A stretch of 37,472 nucleotides of DNA from Chondrinema litorale (GTDB taxonomy: Bacteria; Bacteroidota; Bacteroidia; Cytophagales; Flammeovirgaceae): assembly GCF_026250525.1 (NCBI RefSeq), contig NZ_CP111069.1, positions 1 to 37,472 on the forward strand, read 5' to 3'. Below are positions 6,823 through 12,828 of this stretch, piece by piece (positions within the stretch are counted from its first letter, which is position 1; each line of letters starts with the position of its first letter). The position numbers were made by a program, and so were the translations under genes. The notes under the pieces were generated by a model. It did no database searches, was not told where the DNA came from, and saw nothing but the letters and a program-made list of their open reading frames with translations.

Positions 6823-7380
6823 ATGAATTCAGAAATATCAAATATTTATCGAGCAATAGAAGCAAAAGCAAATAATGAAACCATTTCATTTACTAGGAGA
6901 TATCCTAAGCTTAGACAAAAGGTCTTAAGGAGAGATAGTGAAATAGCAAAGAAAATTATCAAAGCTTGGGATATAGAAAGAGATCAAAACAAAGTATTTG
7001 AAATATTCCTAAATAAAAGAAACAATCTATCAGATTATAGATACTGGGAATTGCTAAGAAGTGTTTGGGTAATTTGTGGGAGTGTGGCGAGACAAGATAT
7101 ATTTAGACATCTATTCACAACAAACAGAAAGCATAAACATTACTTTTCTACTCCTGAAGAACATGAAAGATTTAAAAACCTTCCTGAGCAATTCGAGGTA
7201 TGGAGAGGAACTAATACTGAAAATGATACTGCCTTTGCATGGTCATTAAGTAAAGAAGTAGCTGAATGGCATAAAGAAGCATATCAAAGAAAATTCCTTA
7301 TCTCTAAAACAGTAAACAAAAGCCAATGCTTTGCTTTGATAGAAAGAAACAAGGAAGAAGAGATTTTAATTATTAATTAA
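6823..7380 (+). CDS. Candidate mono-ADP-ribosyltransferase-like protein
   Basis: The 185-residue protein has the order of motifs expected of R-S-E ADP-ribosyltransferases in its C-terminal half: FEVWRG with Arg128, then AFAWSLSKEVAEWHKE with Ser141 and Ser143, then ALIERNKEEEILII with Glu178 and Glu180 (an ExE). Enzymes of this type, such as T4 Alt and ModA, move ADP-ribose from NAD+ to host proteins. The N-terminal helical part (1-110) is unrecognised. I chose the ATG at 6823 over an upstream TTG at 6811. It closes the left rightward block. The assignment is by motif pattern only. Confidence 0.5.
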   Translation: MNSEISNIYRAIEAKANNETISFTRRYPKLRQKVLRRDSEIAKKIIKAWDIERDQNKVFEIFLNKRNNLSDYRYWELLRSVWVICGSVARQDIFRHLFTTNRKHKHYFSTPEEHERFKNLPEQFEVWRGTNTENDTAFAWSLSKEVAEWHKEAYQRKFLISKTVNKSQCFALIERNKEEEILIIN

Positions 7381-7390
7381 AGCAGCAAGA

Positions 7391-7416
7391 GGCGAGGTTA
7401 GTAATTAAACCTTGCC
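7391..7416. terminator. Inverted repeat between convergent genes
   Basis: GGCGAGGTT (7391-7399) pairs with AACCTTGCC (7408-7416) over an 8-nt loop, with one G-T pair. It sits between the convergent genes ending at 7380 and 7405 and reaches into the end of the minus-strand gene. There is no clear T tract, so it may only be a weak bidirectional terminator. It includes one of the ten GGCGAGG heptamers. Confidence 0.4.
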
Positions 7417-8007
7417 CCATATTTTATTAACCTCTTTTATGGTTTTAAAGAGTTCCTCGAATTCAACTTGTGAAAATTGAAAACTGTTTTCTTTTCCTAT
7501 CTGCAAATAAAATACAAGCTTATTCTCTGCTAATTTATCCGGTCTGTATTCACTACCTACTGTTAGTTGATCGATCTTATAAGTAGCTACCATGTTGTTT
7601 GATGCCTTCATAAAGGTTTTAGCACTATTGGCAAATACATACACTTTATTGATTCCGTTTACAAAATCATCGAATTTAGCCTTATCCATTAATACTATTC
7701 CATAATCATCATTAAAGCTATAATTACCAGCAACAGAGCTACCAAAGTAATTAGATAAAAAGCCAGCTCCTACGGCAAAGTTTTCTAGCACTGTTTTTCT
7801 ATTAAATACTTCTATGGTAAATACATAAGAGGTATCACTTCCATTTACATCATAGTTTTTTAAGAAAGTAAAGGCAAGAGCTGCAGCTTCATTTTTAAAA
7901 AGTGGGTTATATTCCCTTTTAAGATTTATTAGTGTTTCGGAAATATGTTGAGAATAGGAGATAAGAGAAAAGAGTGAAATTAAAGCAGTAAGTATTATTT
8001 TCTTCAT
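7405..8007 (-). CDS. Secreted hypothetical protein, 200 aa
   Basis: With the start at 8007 the protein begins MKKIILTALISLFSLISYSQHIS, a clear Sec signal peptide with the Bacteroidota-style ending SQ. The 16 codons upstream of this ATG look non-coding. The mature part is a soluble alpha/beta protein with no recognised family. It contains a Gly/Ala-rich stretch (FAVGAGFLSNYFGSSVAGNY, about 77-96) and a helical C-terminus. It is transcribed away from the structured RNA at 8161. A secreted, separately transcribed gene within a phage suggests a lysogenic-conversion (moron) function, which is inference. Confidence 0.7.
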   Translation of the reverse strand: MKKIILTALISLFSLISYSQHISETLINLKREYNPLFKNEAAALAFTFLKNYDVNGSDTSYVFTIEVFNRKTVLENFAVGAGFLSNYFGSSVAGNYSFNDDYGIVLMDKAKFDDFVNGINKVYVFANSAKTFMKASNNMVATYKIDQLTVGSEYRPDKLAENKLVFYLQIGKENSFQFSQVEFEELFKTIKEVNKIWGKV

Positions 8008-8049
8008 TGGTGTAAGTGTTTTTAGTATACCATAATTGTAGTAAATGCT

Positions 8050-8070
8050 ACACAATATATCAAATTGTGT
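8050..8070. promoter_or_regulatory. Inverted repeat in the divergent promoter region
   Basis: ACACAAT (8050-8056) and ATTGTGT (8064-8070) form a 7-bp inverted repeat with a 7-bp spacer, centred about 53 bp upstream of the minus-strand ATG at 8007. It is in the right place to be an operator or part of a promoter for the secreted protein gene, and possibly for the + strand RNA unit. AT-rich promoter-like DNA continues to about 8110. Confidence 0.4.
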
Positions 8071-8114
8071 TACAATATATTTTTATGTATACAAAAAATT
8101 ACTACATTAGTAAC

Positions 8115-8132
8115 GCTAAAAAATCTACATAA
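8115..8132 (+). repeat. Left copy of an 18-bp direct repeat flanking the structured RNA
   Basis: GCTAAAAAATCTACATAA here matches GCTAAAAATTCTACATAA at 8266-8283 with one mismatch. The core TCTACATAA (8124-8132) is exactly complementary to the P3 hairpin loop (8211-8219) of the RNA between the two copies. With G8133 and C8210 this copy can make ten pairs. Confidence 0.75.
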
Positions 8133-8144
8133 GAAATTGTAATA

Positions 8145-8253
8145 CCTATCTTCGCATAGAGGAAAGCGGTATTGCTCACCGTGAATATGTTGTAATGGCA
8201 TATTCAAGCCTTATGTAGAGGCTTTAGCAGCGGGGAGGGCAGTACCGCTTTCT
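8145..8253 (+). ncRNA. Structured RNA: three-way junction with loops of 9 nt
   Basis: A small hairpin CTAT/ATAG (8146-8149/8156-8159) precedes the main fold. P1 pairs 8161-8177 with 8237-8253, 17 consecutive pairs including three G-U, and extends as CCG/CGG (8179-8181/8231-8233). P2 is a perfect 8-bp hairpin, TGAATATG/CATATTCA (8182-8189/8199-8206), with loop TTGTAATGG. P3 is AGCC/GGCT (8207-8210/8220-8223) with loop TTATGTAGA. The helices abut with no spare bases between P1 and P2 or between P2 and P3; seven bases join P3 to P1. The P3 loop is exactly complementary to the 9-base core of both flanking repeats. I do not recognise an Rfam-type family. It is probably a regulatory leader of the 8264/8285 gene or an independent RNA. 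Confidence 0.7.
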
Positions 8254-8263
8254 TATTGCCCAA

Positions 8264-8473
8264 ATGCTAAAAATTCTACATAATATGGTTACACTAACAG
8301 AAAACATCCCTGAATTACAAGGTACTTTAAAAGAATTACTATTATGCTGGGCTAGTCAAGAAACTGACTTAGACATAGACGAACGGCAAAAGGTAGTAAA
8401 CAATTACCGGCAAATAGAAAGTGTTTTAGAAGAGTACGGTACTTGGTTAGAGTACATCTCACCATTAATCTAA
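8264..8473 (+). CDS. Small acidic hypothetical protein downstream of the structured RNA
   Basis: The frame encodes 69 residues from ATG 8264, or 62 from ATG 8285 (MVTLTENIPELQG...). The second start lies one base after the repeat TCTACATAA, which can pair with the P3 loop of the RNA, so initiation there would be sensitive to that pairing. The protein is acidic and helical (LKELLLCWASQETDLDIDERQKVVNNYRQIESVLEEYGTWLEYI) with no recognised family. It is followed by a strong terminator, so the RNA and this ORF form a self-contained unit of about 400 bp. Confidence 0.65.
   Translation: MLKILHNMVTLTENIPELQGTLKELLLCWASQETDLDIDERQKVVNNYRQIESVLEEYGTWLEYISPLI
8266..8283 (+). repeat. Right copy of the 18-bp direct repeat flanking the structured RNA
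   Basis: GCTAAAAATTCTACATAA matches the copy at 8115-8132 with one mismatch. It overlaps the first codons of the longer form of the downstream ORF and ends one base before ATG 8285. Its core 8275-8283 is complementary to the P3 loop. Read in the same frame, the left copy has ACG where this one has ATG 8264. Confidence 0.75.
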
Positions 8474-8483
8474 TTGCAAAGAA

Positions 8484-8508
8484 AAAAGCCGGATTAATTC
8501 CGGCTTTT
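8484..8508. terminator. Bidirectional intrinsic terminator
   Basis: AAAAGCCGGA (8484-8493) pairs perfectly with TCCGGCTTTT (8499-8508) around a TTAAT loop. It ends the + strand RNA/ORF unit and, read on the other strand, also ends the minus-strand gene 8510-9325. Nearly the same hairpin recurs at 34921-34946. Confidence 0.85.
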
Positions 8509-8509
8509 G

Positions 8510-9325
8510 CTATTTATCAAGTATGTTACCGTCCTTATCAATATAGATAGTATCCATGATGATATTGTATAAATCAAAATACATTTCATTAATTAGACTA
8601 TCTTGAAATTGTATGTAATTGTACATAGTCTTCATCTTCTCCTCTAATTCGCTTACACGTGGATCGACAAAAACTTTTAAAGTAGTATCTGTTATACTGG
8701 GCTTCTCTGCTATTGGTTCAGTTTGCAATAAAGCTTCCATATCCCAATAAGCTGGCAATTCTCCTGAAGGTATCGCTTCAAATGCATTCAGTGTTACAAA
8801 GCCATCTCCACCCGTTGAGGTTAAAACAAATCTACATATTTGGGCTGTATCTACTGGGTAAGAGCTTATTTCATAAGTGAATTGCTGATTAAATCTTTCT
8901 GCTAAATTAATCTCTTTCCATTGTATAAGCTTTCCTCTTTTATAATAAGATATCTGAATAATCCTACTAAAATTGGTTCCATGCAGGGAATAATTATTGA
9001 AATAAAAAGCTATCTCTTTTAATCCTGGTTCTAATGGAATATTAAGCACAATACTGTCTTTACTCCATATTTGAGTAGCATTAAGTCCTACGCTGATAGG
9101 TTTAAACTTTTCTATAGGATCGGTATTAATAATACTATCGGGTGCAGTACTCATACCACGTGTTGAGCTTCCATACTCTACAAAAGGCAAAATAGATTGC
9201 CATTGCACATCGTAATAGTTTCTAACTTGGCCTTCAGGAATAGAGGCTAAGCGCATATCCTGACCAAAAGCAAAAGAAGATAGCAGTAGTAATAACACTA
9301 CCAATTGAGTTTTAAATAAATTCAT
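8510..9325 (-). CDS. Secreted hypothetical protein, 271 aa
   Basis: I chose the start at 9325, which gives MNLFKTQLVVLLLLLSSFAFGQDM, a strong Sec signal peptide. The open frame continues further upstream without a better start. The mature protein looks beta-rich in the middle (KEIAFYFNNYSLHGTNFSRIIQISYYKRGKLIQWKEINL), like a carbohydrate-binding or discoidin-type sandwich. It ends in a coiled-coil-like helix (RVSELEEKMKTMYNYIQFQDSLINEMYFDLYNIIMDT). No family is certain. It is followed by the 8484-8508 terminator. It is probably periplasmic or surface-exposed; a role in the lysogen or at the cell surface is inference. Confidence 0.7.
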   Translation of the reverse strand: MNLFKTQLVVLLLLLSSFAFGQDMRLASIPEGQVRNYYDVQWQSILPFVEYGSSTRGMSTAPDSIINTDPIEKFKPISVGLNATQIWSKDSIVLNIPLEPGLKEIAFYFNNYSLHGTNFSRIIQISYYKRGKLIQWKEINLAERFNQQFTYEISSYPVDTAQICRFVLTSTGGDGFVTLNAFEAIPSGELPAYWDMEALLQTEPIAEKPSITDTTLKVFVDPRVSELEEKMKTMYNYIQFQDSLINEMYFDLYNIIMDTIYIDKDGNILDK

Positions 9326-9387
9326 AAGAGTAATGAAGGTTAGAATAATTAAAAAGTTTATTGCCCGGTGTGCTGGGCTGGAATATT

Positions 9388-9681
9388 TCATTTCTTTAGA
9401 AAGAAGAATGTAAATATAAAGGCTGCAATAGTTATTATAAATCTTATCCATTCTCGCCACTGGTTATCTTGCACGGGCTTAGACTTATTTATTTCACTAA
9501 ACACAGTTAATTTTGTTTTTAGCTCGATAATATCCTTTTCCATTGTCTGGTATTTATTATCAAACTTATCTTTCAATTCGTGTAAGTCTCTGTACATGAG
9601 CCTAATAACCTCATCTTGAGACATGTTTTTTAAATCGAACATCTTACTTTCGGGATTAAATTCTTTACTATCATTTGACAT
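9388..9681 (-). CDS. Coiled-coil protein with C-terminal membrane anchor, XhlA-like
   Basis: The 97-residue protein has an N-terminal charged coiled coil (about 20-65, LMYRDLHELKDKFDNKYQTMEKDIIELKTKL) and one C-terminal membrane helix (about 76-95, WIRFIITIAAFIFTFFFLKK). This architecture matches haemolysin XhlA-type proteins that work with phage holins, though the sequence match is only architectural. It is the first gene of the minus-strand block with the two secreted proteins and is divergent from the packaging operon. It could be a lysis accessory or a membrane-tethered scaffold. Confidence 0.65.
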   Translation of the reverse strand: MSNDSKEFNPESKMFDLKNMSQDEVIRLMYRDLHELKDKFDNKYQTMEKDIIELKTKLTVFSEINKSKPVQDNQWREWIRFIITIAAFIFTFFFLKK

Positions 9682-9739
9682 GTCGTAAATAAGCTTTGTA
9701 TTTGTAATGTTGGATTTGTCAATTTTTTTCTTTTAAATT

Positions 9740-9754
9740 TATACAATAATACAG
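9740..9754 (+). promoter_or_regulatory. Recurrent 15-bp intergenic motif upstream of the packaging operon
   Basis: TATACAATAATACAG is a close match to TGTACAATAATACAA (12756-12770). TTTTGTATAATAG follows, an inverted partner of the TACAAT part. It lies between the divergent genes 9388-9681 (-) and 9778 (+), 24 bp before the HNH start, where a promoter or operator is expected. Confidence 0.5.
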
Positions 9755-9777
9755 ATTTTGTATAATAGTAACATTAA

Positions 9778-10116
9778 ATGGCTAGGATAGTTAAGAAACC
9801 TAGATGGTGGGATAAGAAAGCAACCACTGGCAAACAGGAGGGAAGAAAGGAAAAGAGTAAGAACTATAACACTACTCAATGGAGAACAGTAAGAGATGCA
9901 GTCAAGGTAAGAGATAAGTATCTATGTCAGGAATGTTTACGCAATAACATTTATACACAAGTAGGCATCAAGCCAAATGATTATGCAGTCGATCATAAGA
10001 GGAGAGTAAGAGAAGGAGGAGATTTTTTTGATATGGATAACCTAGAGCTGTTATGTTCTACATGTCACAATTCTAAGAGTGGTAAAGAACGCTGGGAGGG
10101 GGATATAAAAGGTTGA
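9778..10116 (+). CDS. HNH endonuclease of the packaging module
   Basis: The 112-residue protein carries a complete HNH/zinc module: C50-x2-C53, VDHK with Asp72 and His73, then DNLELLCSTCHNSKSGKE with Asn88, Cys93, Cys96 and His97. The basic N-terminus would bind DNA. In HK97-type phages that package from cos ends, an HNH nuclease encoded just before the terminase stimulates terminase cleavage. The position directly before terS and terL fits this role. It appears to be the first gene of the late rightward operon. Confidence 0.9.
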   Translation: MARIVKKPRWWDKKATTGKQEGRKEKSKNYNTTQWRTVRDAVKVRDKYLCQECLRNNIYTQVGIKPNDYAVDHKRRVREGGDFFDMDNLELLCSTCHNSKSGKERWEGDIKG

Positions 10117-10205
10117 AAACCAATCTTTTATAAACCGATTGTTAAGTCTCGCGTATGCTCCGTCACTGTTCAAACTGTAGGGGGAGGGGGTAAAACAACA
10201 AAATT
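10117..10205 (+). other. Candidate cos region between HNH and terS
   Basis: This 89-bp non-coding stretch holds a G-rich run, GTAGGGGGAGGGGGT (10178-10192), unusual in such AT-rich DNA, and a GC-richer patch CTCGCGTATGCTCCGTCAC (about 10149-10167). HNH-encoding cos phages commonly have their cohesive-end site beside the terminase genes, so this is the best candidate. No direct sign of the nick positions can be read. Confidence 0.35.
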
Positions 10206-10730
10206 ATGGAATCAAAAGGCAATCCATTTGATAGAAAACCTAAGAGTTTAAAGGATTTACAAGGTACGACAAGAAAGGACCGCGAAGAAAAGAATGTGCC
10301 TATTATAGAAAAGCCAACAGAAACACCAAAGCCAGCTCCTTGGGTTTGCGCCACAGGGAAAAGAGTTTTCAGGCAGCTTATTGATAAGCTTATAGAAAAA
10401 GGAATTTTTACCGAGCTCGATTTAGAGTTTTTTAATGCTGGCTGCCATGAATATGGAACTTACATAGATATGCAAAAAGACCTGAAAAAAGAAGGTCGCA
10501 CATTTATGGCAAAGGGCACTACTTCAACAGGTGAAATTTATAATAAAGGTTTATCAGCTAATCCGAAAATAAATATTGCTAATAAAGCCTTCGCTCAGGC
10601 AATGAGTAATTTTAAATTATTTGGTCTCAATCCTACAGACCGAAGTAAAATGCACATACCAAATCCAACTCCCAAAGAAAAAAAGAAGGATGGAATAATA
10701 GGATTCATCAACCAAAGGAAAAATAAATGA
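10206..10730 (+). CDS. terS: Terminase small subunit, P27 family
   Basis: The 174-residue protein has the P27-type layout. The N-terminal LKDLQGTTRKDR matches the LxGTxRxDR start of this family. A proline-rich linker follows (NVPIIEKPTETPKPAPW), then a helical core (about 45-145) with the ANPKINIANKAFAQAMSNFKLFGLNPTDRSKM block. TerS recognises the phage DNA and loads TerL for packaging. Its end overlaps terL by four bases (ATGA at 10727). Confidence 0.9.
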   Translation: MESKGNPFDRKPKSLKDLQGTTRKDREEKNVPIIEKPTETPKPAPWVCATGKRVFRQLIDKLIEKGIFTELDLEFFNAGCHEYGTYIDMQKDLKKEGRTFMAKGTTSTGEIYNKGLSANPKINIANKAFAQAMSNFKLFGLNPTDRSKMHIPNPTPKEKKKDGIIGFINQRKNK

Positions 10731-12442
10731 GGCTCTATAGTTACGGACATAACTATGCGCTTGATGTTGTTTCAGGAAAAATTAAGCAAACTAAAATTGT
10801 TCAGCTTGCATGTAAGAGATATTTAGATGACTTAGACAATGCATGGGAAAGGGGTTATTATTTTGATACAGAAAGAGCTTGGCATGCAATAGATTTTATC
10901 CAAAACTACCTAAAGCACTGGCAAGGAAAGTTTTCAGGCAAACCATTTATTTTAGAACCTTGGCAGCAATTTATTATCTGGAATATATTTGGCTGGGTTG
11001 ATGAATACGGAAACAGGAGATTTCAAACAGCTTATGTAGAAGTTCCAAGAAAAAACGGTAAATCACCACTTGCAGCGGCAATTATTTTATACTTAGCCAT
11101 AGCAGATGGCGAGGAAGGAGCAGAGGTTTACACAGCAGCAACAAAGAAAGATCAGGCTAAAATTACCTTCAATTATGCTAAGAATATGCTTAGAAAGTCT
11201 GAAGAACTTCTTCAGGTTTGTACTATTCTTACCAATAACATAAGCCTTCCAGAATTCAATAGTAAGATTGAACCTTTAGGCGCTGATGCTGATACAATGG
11301 ACGGGTTAAGCGTTCACGGAGCTGCAATTGATGAGGTGCACGCTCACAAAACCTCTGAAGTAATTGACGTAGTTTCAACAGCTACAGGAACAAAGGACCA
11401 GCCACTTATTTTCGAAATCACCACAGCCGGAAAAGACACCCAAACCATATGTTATATTCACAGAGAGTATTCAATAAATGTATTAAAGGGTGTAGACGGC
11501 TTCCAAGATGACAACTGGTTTACTATTATTTTTGGTCTGGAAGAATTAAAAGCAGATTCTGAAATCTGGAAGAATCCAGAAGTTTGGGCAATGGCTAATC
11601 CAAACATGGATGTAAGCTTAAAAAGGAGCTACTTTGTAAAAGAATTTAAAAGGGCGCTTGTTACTCCTTCTTACCAGCCAGTTTTTAAACAACTTCACTT
11701 AGGTATATGGTCTAATGTAGGTACTACATGGATAGAAGATGAAGACTGGCAAAAATGCAGGGCAAAAGCTAATAATTTTGACCTTGATTTAATGGAGTTT
11801 TTGAAGGGTAAAACAGCTTTTGCAGGATTAGACCTTGCAAAAACAATGGATATAAACGCTTATACGCTGTTTTTTCCAGATTCAGAATGTGATATTTCCC
11901 ATATTTCAGGCTGTATAATTACCTTCTTATTTTGTCCAGAAGATCAAGTAAAGAATAGATCCGAAAATAAATTAACTCCTTACAGTAAATGGGCTGAAGA
12001 AGGCCACTTAATAGAAACTCCCGGAAACGTAAGAGATGATGACTTTATAATAAACTTCATTCTCGATTTACATAAAAGGTTTGACATTCAATCTACTGCT
12101 TATGATCCTTGGGAAGCTACCAACATAGCAGCAAAGCTCCAAGAACAGGAAATAGAAATGAATGAGTTTAGGCAAGGCTTTAAGTCTATGAGCCAACCAA
12201 CAAAGGAGTTTGAAAAAATGGTGATTTCTCAAAGATTGCAACATGATGGTAATCCAGTTATGCGCTGGATGATGTCTAATGTTATGATAGTCAGCGATCC
12301 AGCAGAAAACATTAAGATAGACAAGAAGAAATCTAAAAATAAAGTGGATGGGCCAGTAAGTGCAGTGATGGCACTTGGTGAGTATATGACATTTAACCCA
12401 CCATTTAAAACAATTGAAGGAGATGTAATTATAAGTATTTAA
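10727..12442 (+). CDS. terL: Terminase large subunit
   Basis: The 571-residue protein is a full-length phage packaging motor of the HK97/Terminase_1 type. The ATPase has a Walker A-like VPRKNGKS (106-113) and a Walker B-like GAAIDEVHAH (198-207). The C-terminal nuclease starts with FAGLDLAKTMD (Asp369 as likely metal ligand), followed by TAYDPWEATNIAAKL and a final VDGPVSAVMALGEYM helix with a conserved-type Asp. It cuts concatemeric DNA and pumps it into the prohead. It is translationally coupled to terS. One GGCGAGG heptamer falls at 11108. Confidence 0.95.
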   Translation: MRLYSYGHNYALDVVSGKIKQTKIVQLACKRYLDDLDNAWERGYYFDTERAWHAIDFIQNYLKHWQGKFSGKPFILEPWQQFIIWNIFGWVDEYGNRRFQTAYVEVPRKNGKSPLAAAIILYLAIADGEEGAEVYTAATKKDQAKITFNYAKNMLRKSEELLQVCTILTNNISLPEFNSKIEPLGADADTMDGLSVHGAAIDEVHAHKTSEVIDVVSTATGTKDQPLIFEITTAGKDTQTICYIHREYSINVLKGVDGFQDDNWFTIIFGLEELKADSEIWKNPEVWAMANPNMDVSLKRSYFVKEFKRALVTPSYQPVFKQLHLGIWSNVGTTWIEDEDWQKCRAKANNFDLDLMEFLKGKTAFAGLDLAKTMDINAYTLFFPDSECDISHISGCIITFLFCPEDQVKNRSENKLTPYSKWAEEGHLIETPGNVRDDDFIINFILDLHKRFDIQSTAYDPWEATNIAAKLQEQEIEMNEFRQGFKSMSQPTKEFEKMVISQRLQHDGNPVMRWMMSNVMIVSDPAENIKIDKKKSKNKVDGPVSAVMALGEYMTFNPPFKTIEGDVIISI

Positions 12443-12445
12443 GCT

Positions 12446-12670
12446 ATGAACCTATCAAAAGTACCTACAACAGCTTTAAAAAAAGAGCTAGAAAAAAGAT
12501 TGAAAAAAGAAGGTAACGAGCTTTATATAATGAAGCCTTTATTTCCTGATCCAATAGAAGATTACACTCAAAAGGGAGGAGGATTTTTTACAGTAGTATT
12601 GTATTTATTTGGCGTGGGTTGTTTTGCCTTGGCAGTGGTTTATTTTGTTTCTCATTTTGGCATAAAATAA
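12446..12670 (+). CDS. Small membrane protein after terL, 74 aa
   Basis: A charged N-terminal helix (TTALKKELEKRLKKEGNEL) is followed by one C-terminal membrane helix (GGGFFTVVLYLFGVGCFALAVVYFVSHFG, about 44-72). It starts four bases after the terL stop codon. Small membrane proteins in this position are common in phages, with no known function. It is the last gene before a 158-bp gap with a weak terminator-like repeat and a new promoter-like motif. Confidence 0.65.
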   Translation: MNLSKVPTTALKKELEKRLKKEGNELYIMKPLFPDPIEDYTQKGGGFFTVVLYLFGVGCFALAVVYFVSHFGIK

Positions 12671-12755
12671 AAAAGCCAGACTTACCAAGCCCAGCTTTTA
12701 ATAATTCTTAAATCAATTTTTTAAACCCTATCTACTAGTAATAGAAAGCTTTAAC

Positions 12756-12770
12756 TGTACAATAATACAA
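12756..12770 (+). promoter_or_regulatory. Recurrent 15-bp intergenic motif upstream of the head operon
   Basis: TGTACAATAATACAA here is the reference copy of the motif seen also at 190, 9740, 31823 and 34823/34841. It continues as ACAAAATATTTGT, an imperfect palindrome, and then a very AT-rich stretch (12776-12810). It lies about 60 bp before the portal gene in a 158-bp gap, so it probably marks the promoter or operator of the head genes. Confidence 0.55.
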
Positions 12771-12828
12771 AATATTTGTTTTAATAATAAATAATATATT
12801 ATTTTACAAACGAATTAACATAATATCT

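Noticed and set aside
8145..8253. Hammerhead-type or known self-cleaving ribozyme
   Set aside because: The three-way junction lacks the conserved CUGANGA and matching GAAA core of hammerheads, and no other ribozyme signature was recognised.
12671..12705. Terminator after the small gene downstream of terL
   Set aside because: AAAAGC and GCTTTT can pair, but the inner part is mismatched and the T run is short; too weak to call.
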